64,000 nt of DNA from positions 620,001 through 684,000 of the forward strand of contig NZ_JAFBBO010000001.1 of the NCBI RefSeq assembly GCF_016907235.1, in the 5' to 3' direction. Under the pieces are notes generated by a model. It had not been told where the DNA came from, did not search any database, and saw nothing but the letters and a program-made list of their open reading frames with translations. The position numbers and the translations under genes are program-made. This document shows positions 34,342 through 43,099 of this stretch, piece by piece. Origin of the DNA: Oerskovia jenensis (lineage in GTDB: Bacteria > Actinomycetota > Actinomycetes > Actinomycetales > Cellulomonadaceae). Each line of letters begins with the position of its first letter. Positions within the stretch are counted from its first letter, which is position 1.

Positions 34342-34384
34342 GTCGATGCGGAACCTCTTCGTCCCGGTGCGTCCCGCTGCGGCC

Positions 34385-34756
34385 TCATGCGCCCCAGACG
34401 CCCAGCTCGTTGCCGCTCGGGTCGAGGAAGTGGAAGCGTCGGCCGCCCGGGAAGTCGTAGGGCCCCTCGACGATCTCCCCACCCGCGTCCTGGACCAGCA
34501 GCAGCGACTCGTCGAGGTCGGCCGAGAAGAGGAGGACCAGCGGGCCGCCGCGCGTCACCGAGTCCGCGAGCGCCAGCCCACCGGCCTCCGCCTCGCCCTC
34601 CTCCGCGGAGGTCCGGAAGCCCGCGTAGCCCGGCCCGTAGGGGACGAACTCCCACCCGAAGGCCTCCGCGTAGAACGACTGTGCGGCCGCCATGTCCGTG
34701 ACGGAGAGCTCGAGGTAGTCGATCGAGTGGTGGATGCCGTGCGCATGGGTAGCCAT
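34385..34756 (-). CDS. VOC (glyoxalase/bleomycin resistance) family protein
   Basis: A 123-aa single-domain VOC protein: SIDYLELSVTDMAAAQSFYAEAFGWEF at the start and FPGGRRFHFLDPSGNELGVWG at the end, the two beta-alpha-beta-beta-beta halves. Ligand and reaction cannot be assigned. ATG 34756 is used because the longer open frame upstream is out of keeping with the family. It ends 68 bp before argC. Confidence 0.88.
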   Translation of the reverse strand: MATHAHGIHHSIDYLELSVTDMAAAQSFYAEAFGWEFVPYGPGYAGFRTSAEEGEAEAGGLALADSVTRGGPLVLLFSADLDESLLLVQDAGGEIVEGPYDFPGGRRFHFLDPSGNELGVWGA

Positions 34757-34923
34757 GCGGGCAGCGTGCCACGCGGCACCGACACGAGGTCGGCGCACCC
34801 CCGACGCTCTCGCTCGACGACTCGTCGACGGCACGCCGACCACGAGGGCGAAGAACCCGCTCAGGAACGCGCCTCGCAGACGCACGAGATCCCTCTGGGG
34901 GTGCCCGGGTCCGACCTCCACGG

Positions 34924-35556
34924 TCAGGCCATCCCGCACGCCCACCACTCCCCCGCGAGCCGCACGGGGTCGGCGCAGACCATGCCGTGCATGTCGAGTC
35001 CCGCAGGCGACTCCCCCGGACTGAACCAGAACCCGCCCGCGTCGTCGGGCATCCCGAGCCACTGAGGCACGAAGACCCGGCCGTCCTCGTACCGGTCGAC
35101 GCGCCCGTTCGCCGAGACGTACCGGAGCGCGTCCGGCAGGAGACCGTCCTCCCCCCGGTCACCGGCACCGTCACCGTCCGGCTCGGCGATCTGCGCCAGT
35201 GCCACCCGGTAGGCCGCGAATCTCTCGGCGGTCCCCACGTCTGCGCGAGGCCAGGACGCCGCCACCGCGAGCAATACCAGGGACGTCACGAGCGTCAGCG
35301 CGGACCGGCGCCGGACCAGGTGCACCACGACTCCCACGAGCACGATTCCCACGAGCCCCGCGACCAGGCGGACCAGCCACGTCCCGAGACCTGGTCCTGC
35401 GGCGACGAGTCCGTGCAGCGGCGCGGGCAGGGCGCCACGGACCGCGAGCGCCCACGCCCACGTCGCGCTGGTCGCATAGGCCAGGGCGAGCAGCGCCAGG
35501 CCACCGAGGAGGGCGACGGCGAACACCTGGGTACGTGTCACGGTCGGCGTCACCAC
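34924..35556 (-). CDS. Hypothetical membrane protein
   Basis: A 210-aa protein with three or four hydrophobic segments in the first 105 residues (VFAVALLGGLALLALAYA, LVRLVAGLVGIVLVGVVVHL, ALTLVTSLVLLAVAASW). A soluble C-terminal domain follows (VPQWLGMPDDAGGFWF, HGMVCADPVRLAGEWWACGM). I do not recognise the family. It is divergent from the beta-propeller gene across 88 bp. Confidence 0.7.
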   Translation of the reverse strand: MVTPTVTRTQVFAVALLGGLALLALAYATSATWAWALAVRGALPAPLHGLVAAGPGLGTWLVRLVAGLVGIVLVGVVVHLVRRRSALTLVTSLVLLAVAASWPRADVGTAERFAAYRVALAQIAEPDGDGAGDRGEDGLLPDALRYVSANGRVDRYEDGRVFVPQWLGMPDDAGGFWFSPGESPAGLDMHGMVCADPVRLAGEWWACGMA

Positions 35557-35644
35557 GGCGACAGCGTAGTGCTCCGCTCCCCGGGTCGCGGACGGCCTCC
35601 GGGCCGGTCGAGCCGGACGTGTCCGGTACCGCTAGGGTCTCGGC

Positions 35645-37219
35645 ATGTCGCGGAGTCGCAGGGGTGGGTCAGGCATGCGGACGATGGAGTTCGAGGAGGA
35701 GCACGACGGGCCGGTGGCCGGTCCGCCCGAGCGTCCCGACGGCAGCGGTGACTGCGTCGAGCACGACGGGCTCGACGGGCCCAGGTCCAGGACGCCACGC
35801 CGCCCCGGCCTCCCGTGGATCGCCGCGGGGATCGCGGTCGTCGTGGTCGCAGCCGGCCTGGTCGTGGACGGGACGATCGAGGACCGCCGGGAGACCGCCC
35901 GGCTCGTCGGGGCTTTCGGCGGCGTCGTGCCCTGGGGCGACGCACCACCCGGCGAGCTGTGGTCGGTGGACGCACCGGGCGGCCGGTTCGCCCAGGCCGG
36001 TGCCGACGGGGTGGTCCTGATCGAGGGCGGGACGGTCTCGGGCGTGGACCTCGGTACGGGCGAGATCGCCTGGTCGCGCGACGTCGGCCCGGGGGCGACG
36101 TGCGGGACGGACCTCGCCTGGAACGGCAGCACCCAGCGGCGGGACGACCCGCTCGTGTGCGTGTCCAGTGGTTCCGAACGGCTGGTGACCGTGCTGGACG
36201 ACGACGGCACCGTCCTGGGCTCGCTGTCGCTCGACGGCGTCGTCGGCGCGGAGGCCTTTGCCGTGCCCGGTCCTTCAGGAACGGTGGTGCTGGCGGAGCG
36301 GGCCGCCGAGCCCGCTCCGGGCGCGACCGCGACGCCCTACCGGCTCCTGACGATCCAGGGCACGATGGAGGACGTCGTCGTGCCTGCGGGACGGGCGGCG
36401 CGCGTCGTCGCGGTCGACGTCGCCACCGGCGAGATGCGCTGGGAACGGGTCGTCGACTTCGTCGCCCCCGAGGGTCGTCCCGGCAGCTGCATGACGTCCA
36501 CGATCACCGACGGGCTCGACGAGGAGTCCTTCTCGGTCGACGCGGACTCCCTGTCGGTCCTCGTGGTCGACGGTATGGTGCGCGTCCTCGGCTGCGGCGT
36601 GGACTCGCTGCTCTCGTCCGCCGGAACCCGGCTCCGGGCACCTGGTGCCGATGACTGGCGTCTGTTCCCCGCCGGGTCGGGCGGGTTCGTCTCGGTCTCC
36701 GACACCCCCGAGACCACGCACGCGCTCGACGACGGCGGCGCGGTGCGCTGGGAGACCGGTGGGCGCTACCTCTTCCCGCAGGCCGGGGACGGCTCGGAGC
36801 AGGACACGTGGTACCTCGCGAACGCCGGCCGGCTGGTCGCGGTCGACGCCCACGACGGCAGCCGTCGGTGGGCCGCGGACATCCCTGCGGAGCAGGTGCT
36901 CGTGCAGACGGACGAACGGGTCGTCGTCACGAGCTTCCTGTATCGCCGGGCGCTCGACCCCGAGACCGGGCAGACCCTCTGGGAGACCGAGGTGACGGAT
37001 CGCGACCGCTACTCTGTCGGCGCCTTCACGGACGGTCGGCGGTTCTTCGAGGCCACCGTGGTCGGCGACCAGCCCACGGACGCCCGGCTCACCGCCTACG
37101 ACCTCGCGACGGGCGAGAGGCTGTGGGTCCTGGACGACGTGCCGGTGTCCGAGACGCTGGTCGCGTTCGGCGGGGCGCTGCTGCGAGTCGGCGAGGGCTC
37201 GCTCTCCCGCTGGGGGTGA
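35645..37219 (+). CDS. Membrane-anchored PQQ-type beta-propeller protein
   Basis: A 524-aa protein with a basic/acidic cytoplasmic N-terminus, one transmembrane helix (LPWIAAGIAVVVVAAGLVV, about 56-75) and an extracytoplasmic beta-propeller. Six or so blade signatures are visible, such as VDLGTGEIAWSRDV, VDVATGEMRWERVV, VDAHDGSRRWAADI, LDPETGQTLWETEV and YDLATGERLWVLDD. The motifs match PQQ-like repeats without evidence for cofactor binding. Function unknown; probably surface scaffold or ligand binding. Confidence 0.85.
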   Translation: MSRSRRGGSGMRTMEFEEEHDGPVAGPPERPDGSGDCVEHDGLDGPRSRTPRRPGLPWIAAGIAVVVVAAGLVVDGTIEDRRETARLVGAFGGVVPWGDAPPGELWSVDAPGGRFAQAGADGVVLIEGGTVSGVDLGTGEIAWSRDVGPGATCGTDLAWNGSTQRRDDPLVCVSSGSERLVTVLDDDGTVLGSLSLDGVVGAEAFAVPGPSGTVVLAERAAEPAPGATATPYRLLTIQGTMEDVVVPAGRAARVVAVDVATGEMRWERVVDFVAPEGRPGSCMTSTITDGLDEESFSVDADSLSVLVVDGMVRVLGCGVDSLLSSAGTRLRAPGADDWRLFPAGSGGFVSVSDTPETTHALDDGGAVRWETGGRYLFPQAGDGSEQDTWYLANAGRLVAVDAHDGSRRWAADIPAEQVLVQTDERVVVTSFLYRRALDPETGQTLWETEVTDRDRYSVGAFTDGRRFFEATVVGDQPTDARLTAYDLATGERLWVLDDVPVSETLVAFGGALLRVGEGSLSRWG

Positions 37220-37259
37220 GGTGGCGGCGGTGGGACCCTTCGTCCCCACCGCCGCCACC
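37220..37259. terminator. Bidirectional terminator between propeller gene and leuA
   Basis: A 15-bp stem (37220-37234 with 37245-37259) directly follows the propeller stop codon and lies 17 bp before the end of convergent leuA. Confidence 0.78.
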
Positions 37260-37275
37260 GGGTCGTGCGGATCGA

Positions 37276-39111
37276 TCAGGAGCGGGGCGCAGCTCCCTCC
37301 GGGGCGCGCCGCGCCGCGGCCGTCGCGCGGGGCCGGCTCGCCGCCGCCCGGAGCACAGCGCGCACGCTCGCCCCCAGCACCGACTCGTCCCGGCCCACCG
37401 CCCACCCGACCGAGCCGTCGGCGGCGCGGTGCTCCAGGTAGGTCACGGCCCCCGCGTCGGCACCCGAGGTGACCGACTGCTGCGTCAGCCCCAGCACCTC
37501 GACCGGCATGCCCAGCCCGGCAAGGACCCGGGTGAGCGCGTCGACCGGCCCGGCCCCGGTGGCGGACCTCTCGACCCGTTCACCGTCCAGGGTCAGCACG
37601 ACGTCCAGTCGCTCGCGGTCGCTGCCTGCCCCGGGCTGCGCCACGGACCAGGCGAGCGGCACGACCTGGCGCGCTCCGCCGTCGGGCAGGACGTACGCCG
37701 CCTCGAAGAGGCGCCACAGCTGCTCGGCCGTGACCTCTCCCCCGCTGTGGTCCGCGTGCGCCTGGACCCGGCGGGCGAAGTCGATCTGGAGCCGCCGCGG
37801 CAGCTCCAGGCCGTACGCGGACTCGAGCAGGTACGCGATGCCGCCCTTGCCGGACTGGCTGTTGACGCGCACCACCGCGTCGTACGAGCGCCCGACGTCG
37901 GCAGGGTCCACGGGCAGGTACGGCACCTTCCAGGGAGCGTCCGCGGGGTCGACGCCCGCGGCGCGCGCGTCCGCGCGGTGACGCGCGAACCCCTTGCGGA
38001 TCGCGTCCTGGTGCGTCCCGGAGTAGGCCGTGTGCACGAGGTCGCCCGCATAGGGGTGGCGCTCGTGCACACCGATGCCGTTGCAGTCCACGACCGTGCG
38101 GCGGATCTCGTCGATGTCGGCGAAGTCGATCATGGGGTCCACGCCCTGCGCGTGCAGGTTGAGGCCCAGGGTCACCAGGTCGACGTTCCCGGTGCGCTCG
38201 CCGTTGCCGAACAGGCACCCCTCGACGCGCTGCGCACCCGCGAGGACCGCGAGCTCGGCGCACGCGACTCCCGTCCCACGGTCGTTGTGGGGGTGGACCG
38301 ACAGGATCACCGCGTCGCGCCGGTCGAGGTGCCGGTGCATGTACTCGATCTGGTCGGCGTACACGTTGGGGGTCGCGACCTCGACCGTCGCCGGGAGGTT
38401 GAGGATCACGGGCCGCTCCGCGGTGGCGTCCCACAGGGTCGTCATGCGCGCGCAGACCTCGAGCACGTAGTCGGGCTCGGTGAGGTTGAAGACCTCGGGC
38501 GAGAACTCGAAGCGGACGCGAGGGTCGTCCCCCGCGTGCCGCAGGACCTCGGTGCCGGCGGCGGCGACCAGGTCCGAGAGCTCGGCCCGGTCCTTGCCCA
38601 GCACGACATCGCGCCAGGTCGGCGCGGTCGCGGTGTACAGGTGCACCACGACGGGGTTACGCAGGCCGCGGACCGACTCGAACGTCCGGGCGATCAGGTC
38701 CGCCCGCGCCGCGGTGAAGACCACGATCGTCACGTGCTCGGGCGCCAGGTCCGTCTCGGCGAGCAGGCGGACGAAGTCGAAGTCGGTCTGCGAGGCGGAC
38801 GGGTAGCCGACCTCGATCTCGGTGTACCCCATCGCGACGAGCAGCTCGAAGGAGCGCCGCTTGCGGGCGGGGTCCATGGGCTCGGTCAGGGCCTGGTTGC
38901 CGTCGCGCAGGTCGACGGGCACCCACAGCGGTGCCGCGGTGAGGCGGTTGCCGGGCCACCGGCGGTCCGTGAGCGGGACGTCGACGCGCGAGAACACGTC
39001 CTGGTAGCGGTGCGAGGGCATGCGCGAGGCGCGCTGGCGGTTCCAGGCGGGCTGGCCGGGGGCTCGCGCGCCGTCAGGGGTGCGCAGCGTGGGGAAGGGG
39101 CTGGTGGTCAT
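37276..39111 (-). CDS. leuA: 2-isopropylmalate synthase
   Basis: First committed step of leucine synthesis, condensing acetyl-CoA with 2-ketoisovalerate. From ATG 39111 it is 611 aa with the HMGL-like active-site start [12 protein letters not shown], metal site [11 protein letters not shown] and [16 protein letters not shown], and a C-terminal leucine-binding regulatory domain. The size fits the LeuA2-type enzyme of actinobacteria. It is preceded by a 138-nt leader with a leader peptide and hairpin. Confidence 0.96.
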   Translation of the reverse strand: MTTSPFPTLRTPDGARAPGQPAWNRQRASRMPSHRYQDVFSRVDVPLTDRRWPGNRLTAAPLWVPVDLRDGNQALTEPMDPARKRRSFELLVAMGYTEIEVGYPSASQTDFDFVRLLAETDLAPEHVTIVVFTAARADLIARTFESVRGLRNPVVVHLYTATAPTWRDVVLGKDRAELSDLVAAAGTEVLRHAGDDPRVRFEFSPEVFNLTEPDYVLEVCARMTTLWDATAERPVILNLPATVEVATPNVYADQIEYMHRHLDRRDAVILSVHPHNDRGTGVACAELAVLAGAQRVEGCLFGNGERTGNVDLVTLGLNLHAQGVDPMIDFADIDEIRRTVVDCNGIGVHERHPYAGDLVHTAYSGTHQDAIRKGFARHRADARAAGVDPADAPWKVPYLPVDPADVGRSYDAVVRVNSQSGKGGIAYLLESAYGLELPRRLQIDFARRVQAHADHSGGEVTAEQLWRLFEAAYVLPDGGARQVVPLAWSVAQPGAGSDRERLDVVLTLDGERVERSATGAGPVDALTRVLAGLGMPVEVLGLTQQSVTSGADAGAVTYLEHRAADGSVGWAVGRDESVLGASVRAVLRAAASRPRATAAARRAPEGAAPRS

Positions 39112-39160
39112 GGTCGTCTGGCTCCGGGGGGCGGGCCGCGCGGTGCACGGCAGGCGTCGT

Positions 39161-39203
39161 CCGACCGGCGCACGGCAGACCCCCACGGCGGGGAGCCGGT
39201 CGG
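39161..39203 (-). terminator. leuA attenuator hairpin
   Basis: On the minus strand a 9-bp stem pairs 39195-39203 with 39161-39169 around a nested GC-rich stem, beginning just after the leader-peptide stop. GGCGGGG at the end of the leader-peptide coding region can pair with CCCCGCC inside this hairpin, giving the mutually exclusive fold expected of ribosome-mediated attenuation. Confidence 0.65.
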
Positions 39204-39204
39204 C

Positions 39205-39249
39205 TCAGGCCCCGCCGCGGCGACCAAGAAGGAGTGCGCTCCACGACAT
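39205..39249 (-). CDS. leuL: leuA leader peptide
   Basis: A 14-codon ORF reading MSWSALLLGRRGGA with three consecutive leucine codons (CTC, CTT, CTT), 93 bases upstream of leuA. It has no Shine-Dalgarno; the ATG lies 7 bases after a -10 hexamer, so it should be translated from a leaderless end. Stalling at the Leu codons when charged tRNA-Leu is scarce would disrupt the downstream hairpin. Confidence 0.72.
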   Translation of the reverse strand: MSWSALLLGRRGGA

Positions 39250-39256
39250 GAGCGGT

Positions 39257-39285
39257 ACGCTATCCGCGATCAAGTCCTCAGACAA
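39257..39285 (-). promoter_or_regulatory. leuA promoter
   Basis: TTGTCT (39280-39285) and TAGCGT (39257-39262) are separated by 17 bp on the minus strand and place the transcript start at or next to the leader-peptide ATG. Confidence 0.65.
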
Positions 39286-39297
39286 CCTGAGAGGTTG
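39283..39297. promoter_or_regulatory. Probable GntR operator between leuA and gntR
   Basis: A perfect palindrome CAACCT-GAG-AGGTTG. It overlaps the leuA -35 on one side and ends 6 bases before the gntR ATG, covering its GAGAGG ribosome site. A bound regulator could control both genes. Confidence 0.5.
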
Positions 39298-39303
39298 GCT
39301 CCC

Positions 39304-39990
39304 ATGCCCACGCTCCGCCGGCTCCCCCTCGCCGACCAGGCGGCCGAGCTCATGCTCGACCGCGTCCGCACCGGCAGGTGGCCGCTCGACCACCGGCTCC
39401 CGGGCGAGCAGACCCTCGCGGCCGAGCTCGGCGTCGGACGCTCGACCGTGCGCGAGGCCATCCGTCAGCTCGCGGGCAAGGGCGTGCTCGAGAGCCGGCA
39501 GGGCTCGGGCGTCTACGTCGTCCGGGCCGAGGCGAGCGAGGACTGGGAGGAGGTCCTGCGGCGCGGCGAGGTCGTCGACGTGCTCGAGGTCCGCGGCGCC
39601 CTGGAGACCGAGGCCGCCCGGCTCGCCGCGACCCGCCGCACCCCTGCCGACCTCCGCGCCATGGCCGCGGCGCTCGCGGGTCGAGGCACGGTGCCCGCGA
39701 CCGCGAGCGCCCAGGAGTACGTCGACGCCGACCTGGTCTTCCACCGTGCGGTCGTCGACGCCGCGCACAACGCGGTGCTGACCGACCTGTTCGCCACGTT
39801 CGTCCCCCGGCTGCGTCGGGCGATGGTCGACATGATCGAGCTCGACGGCGCGGGCGAGCGCCACCGGCACGACCAGGACGCCCACGAGGCGATCCTCGAC
39901 GCCGTCCGGGACCGCGACGCCGACGGAGCCGCCGCGACGAGCCGCCGGCACCTCGACGCCGTCCACGCGAAGGTCACCCGTGCGCGCTGA
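39304..39990 (+). CDS. GntR-family transcriptional regulator (FadR/FCD type)
   Basis: A 228-aa regulator: an N-terminal winged helix (LADQAAELMLDRVRTGRWPLDHRLPG, ELGVGRSTVREAIRQLAGKGVLE) and a C-terminal FCD domain with likely metal-binding residues in DLVFHRAVVDAAHN, HDQDAHEAILDAV and RRHLDAVH. The effector is unknown. It is divergent from leuA and shares a 192-bp intergenic region with it, so it may sense a branched-chain or related acid; that is inference. Confidence 0.9.
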   Translation: MPTLRRLPLADQAAELMLDRVRTGRWPLDHRLPGEQTLAAELGVGRSTVREAIRQLAGKGVLESRQGSGVYVVRAEASEDWEEVLRRGEVVDVLEVRGALETEAARLAATRRTPADLRAMAAALAGRGTVPATASAQEYVDADLVFHRAVVDAAHNAVLTDLFATFVPRLRRAMVDMIELDGAGERHRHDQDAHEAILDAVRDRDADGAAATSRRHLDAVHAKVTRAR

Positions 39991-40093
39991 CCCCGCCTCT
40001 CCCGTCCCCTCGCCCACGACCCCCGCTCCCCGGCTCCTCGTCCCCGGCTCCCCCGGGACGCCCCTGACGGCCGCCGCCACCTAGGCTGACCCC

Positions 40094-41143
40094 ATGCGCG
40101 CGATCCAGGCACTCCAGGCAGGTGGCCCCGACGTCCTCGAGCTCGTCGAGCTCCCGACCCCCGTCCCCGGGCCCGGCGAGCTCCTCGTCGACGTCGCGGC
40201 GGCCGGCGTCAACTTCATCGACACCTACCGTCGGGCAGGGGTCTACGCGATGGAGTACCCGCACGTGGTCGGGACCGAGGGCGCCGGCGTCGTCGCGGCG
40301 GTCGGCCCGGGCGTCGTGGACTTCGAGCCCGGCGACCACGTCGCGTGGACCGACGCGCACGGGTCGTACGCCGAGCAGGTGGTCGTCCCCGCGGACGTCG
40401 CGATCCCGGTCCCGGAGTCGGTCGACCTGCGCGTCGCGGCGGCCGTCGGCCTGCAGGGGCTCACGGCCCACTACCTCGTGACCTCGACGTACCCGGTCCA
40501 GCCCGGCGACGACGTCCTGCTGCACGCGGGGGCCGGCGGCGTCGGGCTGCTCGCGACCCAGCTCGCGGTGCGCCGCGGCGCGCGGGTCATCACGACCGTC
40601 TCGACCGAGGCCAAGGCCGAGCTGTCGCGCGCGGCCGGAGCCTCCGACGTCGTGAACTACGCCGAGCTCGACGACCTCACGACCGAGCTGCCCGCGATCG
40701 TGCGCGACCTCACGGGCGGTCGCGGCGTCGCCGTCGTCTACGACTCGGTCGGCAAGGACACGTTCGAGGCGTCGCTCGCGTCGTTGCGCCGCCGCGGCAT
40801 GCTCGTGCTGTTCGGCGGGTCCTCGGGCCAGGTGCCGCCGTTCGACCTGCAGCGCCTCAACACGGGCGGTTCGCTGTTCGCGACGCGCCCCACGCTCGGC
40901 GACTACACCGCGACGCGCGCCGAGCTCCTCGACCGGGCGAGCGAGGTGTACGCGCTCGTCGCCTCGGGGGACCTCGACGTGCGCGTGGGCGCGACGTTCC
41001 CGCTCGCGCGCGCCGCCGACGCGCACCGCGCCCTGGAGGGGCGCGCGACGACCGGCAAGGTGCTGCTCGTCCCGGGCACCGGCGCCGGCACCGACGCAGC
41101 CGCCGACGCAGCCACCGGGCCGGCCACGGATCCCGCCCCGTGA
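40094..41143 (+). CDS. NADPH:quinone oxidoreductase (zinc-independent MDR family)
   Basis: A 349-aa medium-chain reductase with GVNFIDTYRRAGVYAMEYPHVVGTEGAG at the N-terminus and the nucleotide-binding motif LLHAGAGGVGLLATQLA. The zinc-ligand cysteines of alcohol dehydrogenases are absent, which fits quinone oxidoreductase (QorA type). The C-terminus ends in an Ala/Thr/Asp-rich tail. Its stop overlaps the start of a small membrane protein gene. Confidence 0.92.
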   Translation: MRAIQALQAGGPDVLELVELPTPVPGPGELLVDVAAAGVNFIDTYRRAGVYAMEYPHVVGTEGAGVVAAVGPGVVDFEPGDHVAWTDAHGSYAEQVVVPADVAIPVPESVDLRVAAAVGLQGLTAHYLVTSTYPVQPGDDVLLHAGAGGVGLLATQLAVRRGARVITTVSTEAKAELSRAAGASDVVNYAELDDLTTELPAIVRDLTGGRGVAVVYDSVGKDTFEASLASLRRRGMLVLFGGSSGQVPPFDLQRLNTGGSLFATRPTLGDYTATRAELLDRASEVYALVASGDLDVRVGATFPLARAADAHRALEGRATTGKVLLVPGTGAGTDAAADAATGPATDPAP

Positions 41144-41412
41144 GCTGGGACTGGGTCCCGCCACGACCCGGCGAGGACGAACCCGCCCGGCGATCCGACC
41201 GCCGCCTGCGCCTGGCGCTGACGGTCCTCCTGGTCCTCTTCACGGGCGTGCTCGCGGTGTACTACCTGACCGTCGGGCTCGACCAGATGCGCACGCAGTG
41301 CCTGGCCGACCGTCCCGCGGGCGTCTCGACCAGCGAGGTCACCACGACGTGGCGCTGGTGGCCGCCGGGGTACGACTGCGGGTACCCGGCGGACGGCGCG
41401 CAGAGCGCGTAG
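41140..41412 (+). CDS. Small single-pass membrane protein
   Basis: A 90-aa protein from GTG 41140 (GTGA overlap with the oxidoreductase stop). It has one transmembrane helix (LRLALTVLLVLFTGVLAVYYLTV) and a short exterior region with two cysteines (QCLAD, GYDCGYP). Translational coupling suggests a link to the oxidoreductase, but the function is unknown. Confidence 0.75.
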   Translation: MSWDWVPPRPGEDEPARRSDRRLRLALTVLLVLFTGVLAVYYLTVGLDQMRTQCLADRPAGVSTSEVTTTWRWWPPGYDCGYPADGAQSA

Positions 41413-41421
41413 CGATCCCCG

Positions 41422-41485
41422 CGCCGAGAAGTGAGTTCTCGCCCCGGTTCGAGCCCGGTCCGGGGCGTCTGCTCACTTCTCGGCG
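41422..41485. terminator. Long convergent terminator overlapping the thiD-tenA stop codon
   Basis: A 14-bp outer stem (41422-41435 with 41472-41485) encloses a second GC stem (GCCCCGG with CCGGGGC). The right arm contains the last codons and TGA of thiD-tenA (41473). Confidence 0.7.
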
Positions 41486-43095
41486 GGAGCTCGGTGCGCA
41501 GCGAGGGGCGGCGCCGGCCAGGTCGGCCGGGTCAGCCCCTGCTCGAAGAACAGGTACTCGTGCATCGAGGACAGCTCGAACGCGCGCAGCATGCGCTCGC
41601 GCTCCGCGGGCGAGGCCCAGCGCGCGGCCTCGTCGGCGAACGAGCACGCGGTGCGCGTCGCCTCGGCGAAGGCCGGGTCGCCGTAGAGCGAGATCCACCG
41701 TGCGTAGGGATGGCCGTCGAGGTCTCCTGCCCGGCGCACCAGGACGTCGCCGATGTGCGAGTAGAGCCAGTAGCACGGCAGCAGGGCCGCGACCGTCTCC
41801 GCGTAGGACCCGTTCGACGCCGCGTGCAGGTGGTTGGTGTAGGCGGCCGTCACGGGGGACGGGTCGACGCCCTCGACCGCACCCCGGTCCATCCCCGCGT
41901 GCTCGCCCAGCCAGTCGCGGTGCAGCGCCTGCTCGACCTCGAGCGAGGTGACCGCAGCCCCCGCGAAGAACTGACGCGCCTCGGGCGTGGGCGCGAACCG
42001 GCTCGCCCGCGACAGCACGCGCGAGTACTCGGCGAGGTACGCGGCGTCCTGCGCGAGGTAGAACCCGAAGTCCTCGGCGGCGAGGCTCCCGTCCGCGAGC
42101 GCCCGCACGAACCCCATGCTCTCGACGGCCTCGCGCCACCCCTCGATCCGGTCCCAGGCCTCCTCGGAGAACGTCCGCAGCCCGAGCGTGGGCAGGTGCG
42201 CCAGGTGGTCGACAGGGCCGCGGCCCGTGCCCACCGCGAGCGCTCCCCCGGCCCGCAGCGCGCCGGTCAGCCAGGTCTTCGCGTCGCGCGTCGCGCTCTC
42301 CCAGCCGTCCCGCCGGGGTCGCAGCGCGGCGACCGCTGCCGACAGCGAGCACCCGGTGCCGTGGGTGTGCACGGTGTCGACGCGGGGCGCCGAGAAGGTC
42401 GTGACGTCGTCGGGCCCGCGAGCGCCCACCAGGGCGTCGGGTGACTCCTCCCCGGTGAGGTGACCGCCCTTCAGGAGCACGACGGCGCCGCTCGCCACGT
42501 GCAGGCGCCTCGCCTGGGCGAGGGCGTCGGGCCAGGTGGTCGCGGCCTGCTCGCCCACGAGGACGGCGAGCTCGGGGAGGTTGGGCGTCACGAGGTCGGC
42601 GAGCGCGACCAGCTCGCGCACGGCCTGCTCGGCCCCCTCGTCGAGCAGGCGGTGCCCGCTCGTGGCGACCATGACGGGGTCGAGCACCACGAACGGCGGC
42701 TTCGCGCGCCCGAGCCACGCGGCGATCGCGCGCGCGTTGGGCTCGTCGGCGACCATGCCGATCTTCACGGCGTCGATCACCACGTCGTCCGAGACCGCGT
42801 CGAGCTGCTCGGCGAGGAAGTCCGCGCCGGGGACGTGCACGGTCCGGACGCCGTGCGTGTTCTGCGCGACCAGGGCGGTCGTGACCGCCATGCCGTACGC
42901 GCCGTGCGCCGCGAACGCCTTGAGGTCGGCCTGGATCCCGGCGCCACCGGTCGGGTCGGTGCCCGCGATCGACAGGACGCGGGGACGGGAGGGCTCGGCC
43001 CTCCGCGACGCGCCGTGCTCGTCCGCGACCACGGCGTCCGCCGCAGGCGTGCGGGCAGGTGCGGGCAGGACAGGTGTGGTGGCAGCAAGCGACAT
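41473..43095 (-). CDS. ThiD-TenA fusion: HMP/HMP-P kinase and aminopyrimidine aminohydrolase
   Basis: A 540-aa bifunctional thiamine enzyme. Residues about 40-300 are ThiD (VLSIAGTDPTGGAGIQADLKAF, VKIGMVADEPN, DPVMVATSGHRLL, THGTGCSLSAAVAA), which phosphorylates hydroxymethylpyrimidine. The rest is TenA/thiaminase II (FGFYLAQDAAYLAEYSRVLSRAS, LLPCYWLYSHIGDVL, EYLFFEQGL), which salvages pyrimidine from degraded thiamine and contains the expected Cys. ATG 43095 is chosen because AAGGGA is 8 bases upstream; ATG 43104 abuts the riboswitch end. It is controlled by the TPP riboswitch immediately upstream. Confidence 0.93.
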   Translation of the reverse strand: MSLAATTPVLPAPARTPAADAVVADEHGASRRAEPSRPRVLSIAGTDPTGGAGIQADLKAFAAHGAYGMAVTTALVAQNTHGVRTVHVPGADFLAEQLDAVSDDVVIDAVKIGMVADEPNARAIAAWLGRAKPPFVVLDPVMVATSGHRLLDEGAEQAVRELVALADLVTPNLPELAVLVGEQAATTWPDALAQARRLHVASGAVVLLKGGHLTGEESPDALVGARGPDDVTTFSAPRVDTVHTHGTGCSLSAAVAALRPRRDGWESATRDAKTWLTGALRAGGALAVGTGRGPVDHLAHLPTLGLRTFSEEAWDRIEGWREAVESMGFVRALADGSLAAEDFGFYLAQDAAYLAEYSRVLSRASRFAPTPEARQFFAGAAVTSLEVEQALHRDWLGEHAGMDRGAVEGVDPSPVTAAYTNHLHAASNGSYAETVAALLPCYWLYSHIGDVLVRRAGDLDGHPYARWISLYGDPAFAEATRTACSFADEAARWASPAERERMLRAFELSSMHEYLFFEQGLTRPTWPAPPLAAHRAPAEK

Positions 43096-43099
43096 TGCC

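Noticed and set aside
36808-39990. 1060-aa open frame on the plus strand
   Set aside because: Most of it is antisense to leuA; only its end (39304-39990) is a real gene, the GntR regulator.
41421-41485. tRNA-like GGTTCGAGCCC stretch
   Set aside because: The sequence is part of a nested inverted repeat with no anticodon or D arm, so it is a terminator rather than a tRNA.
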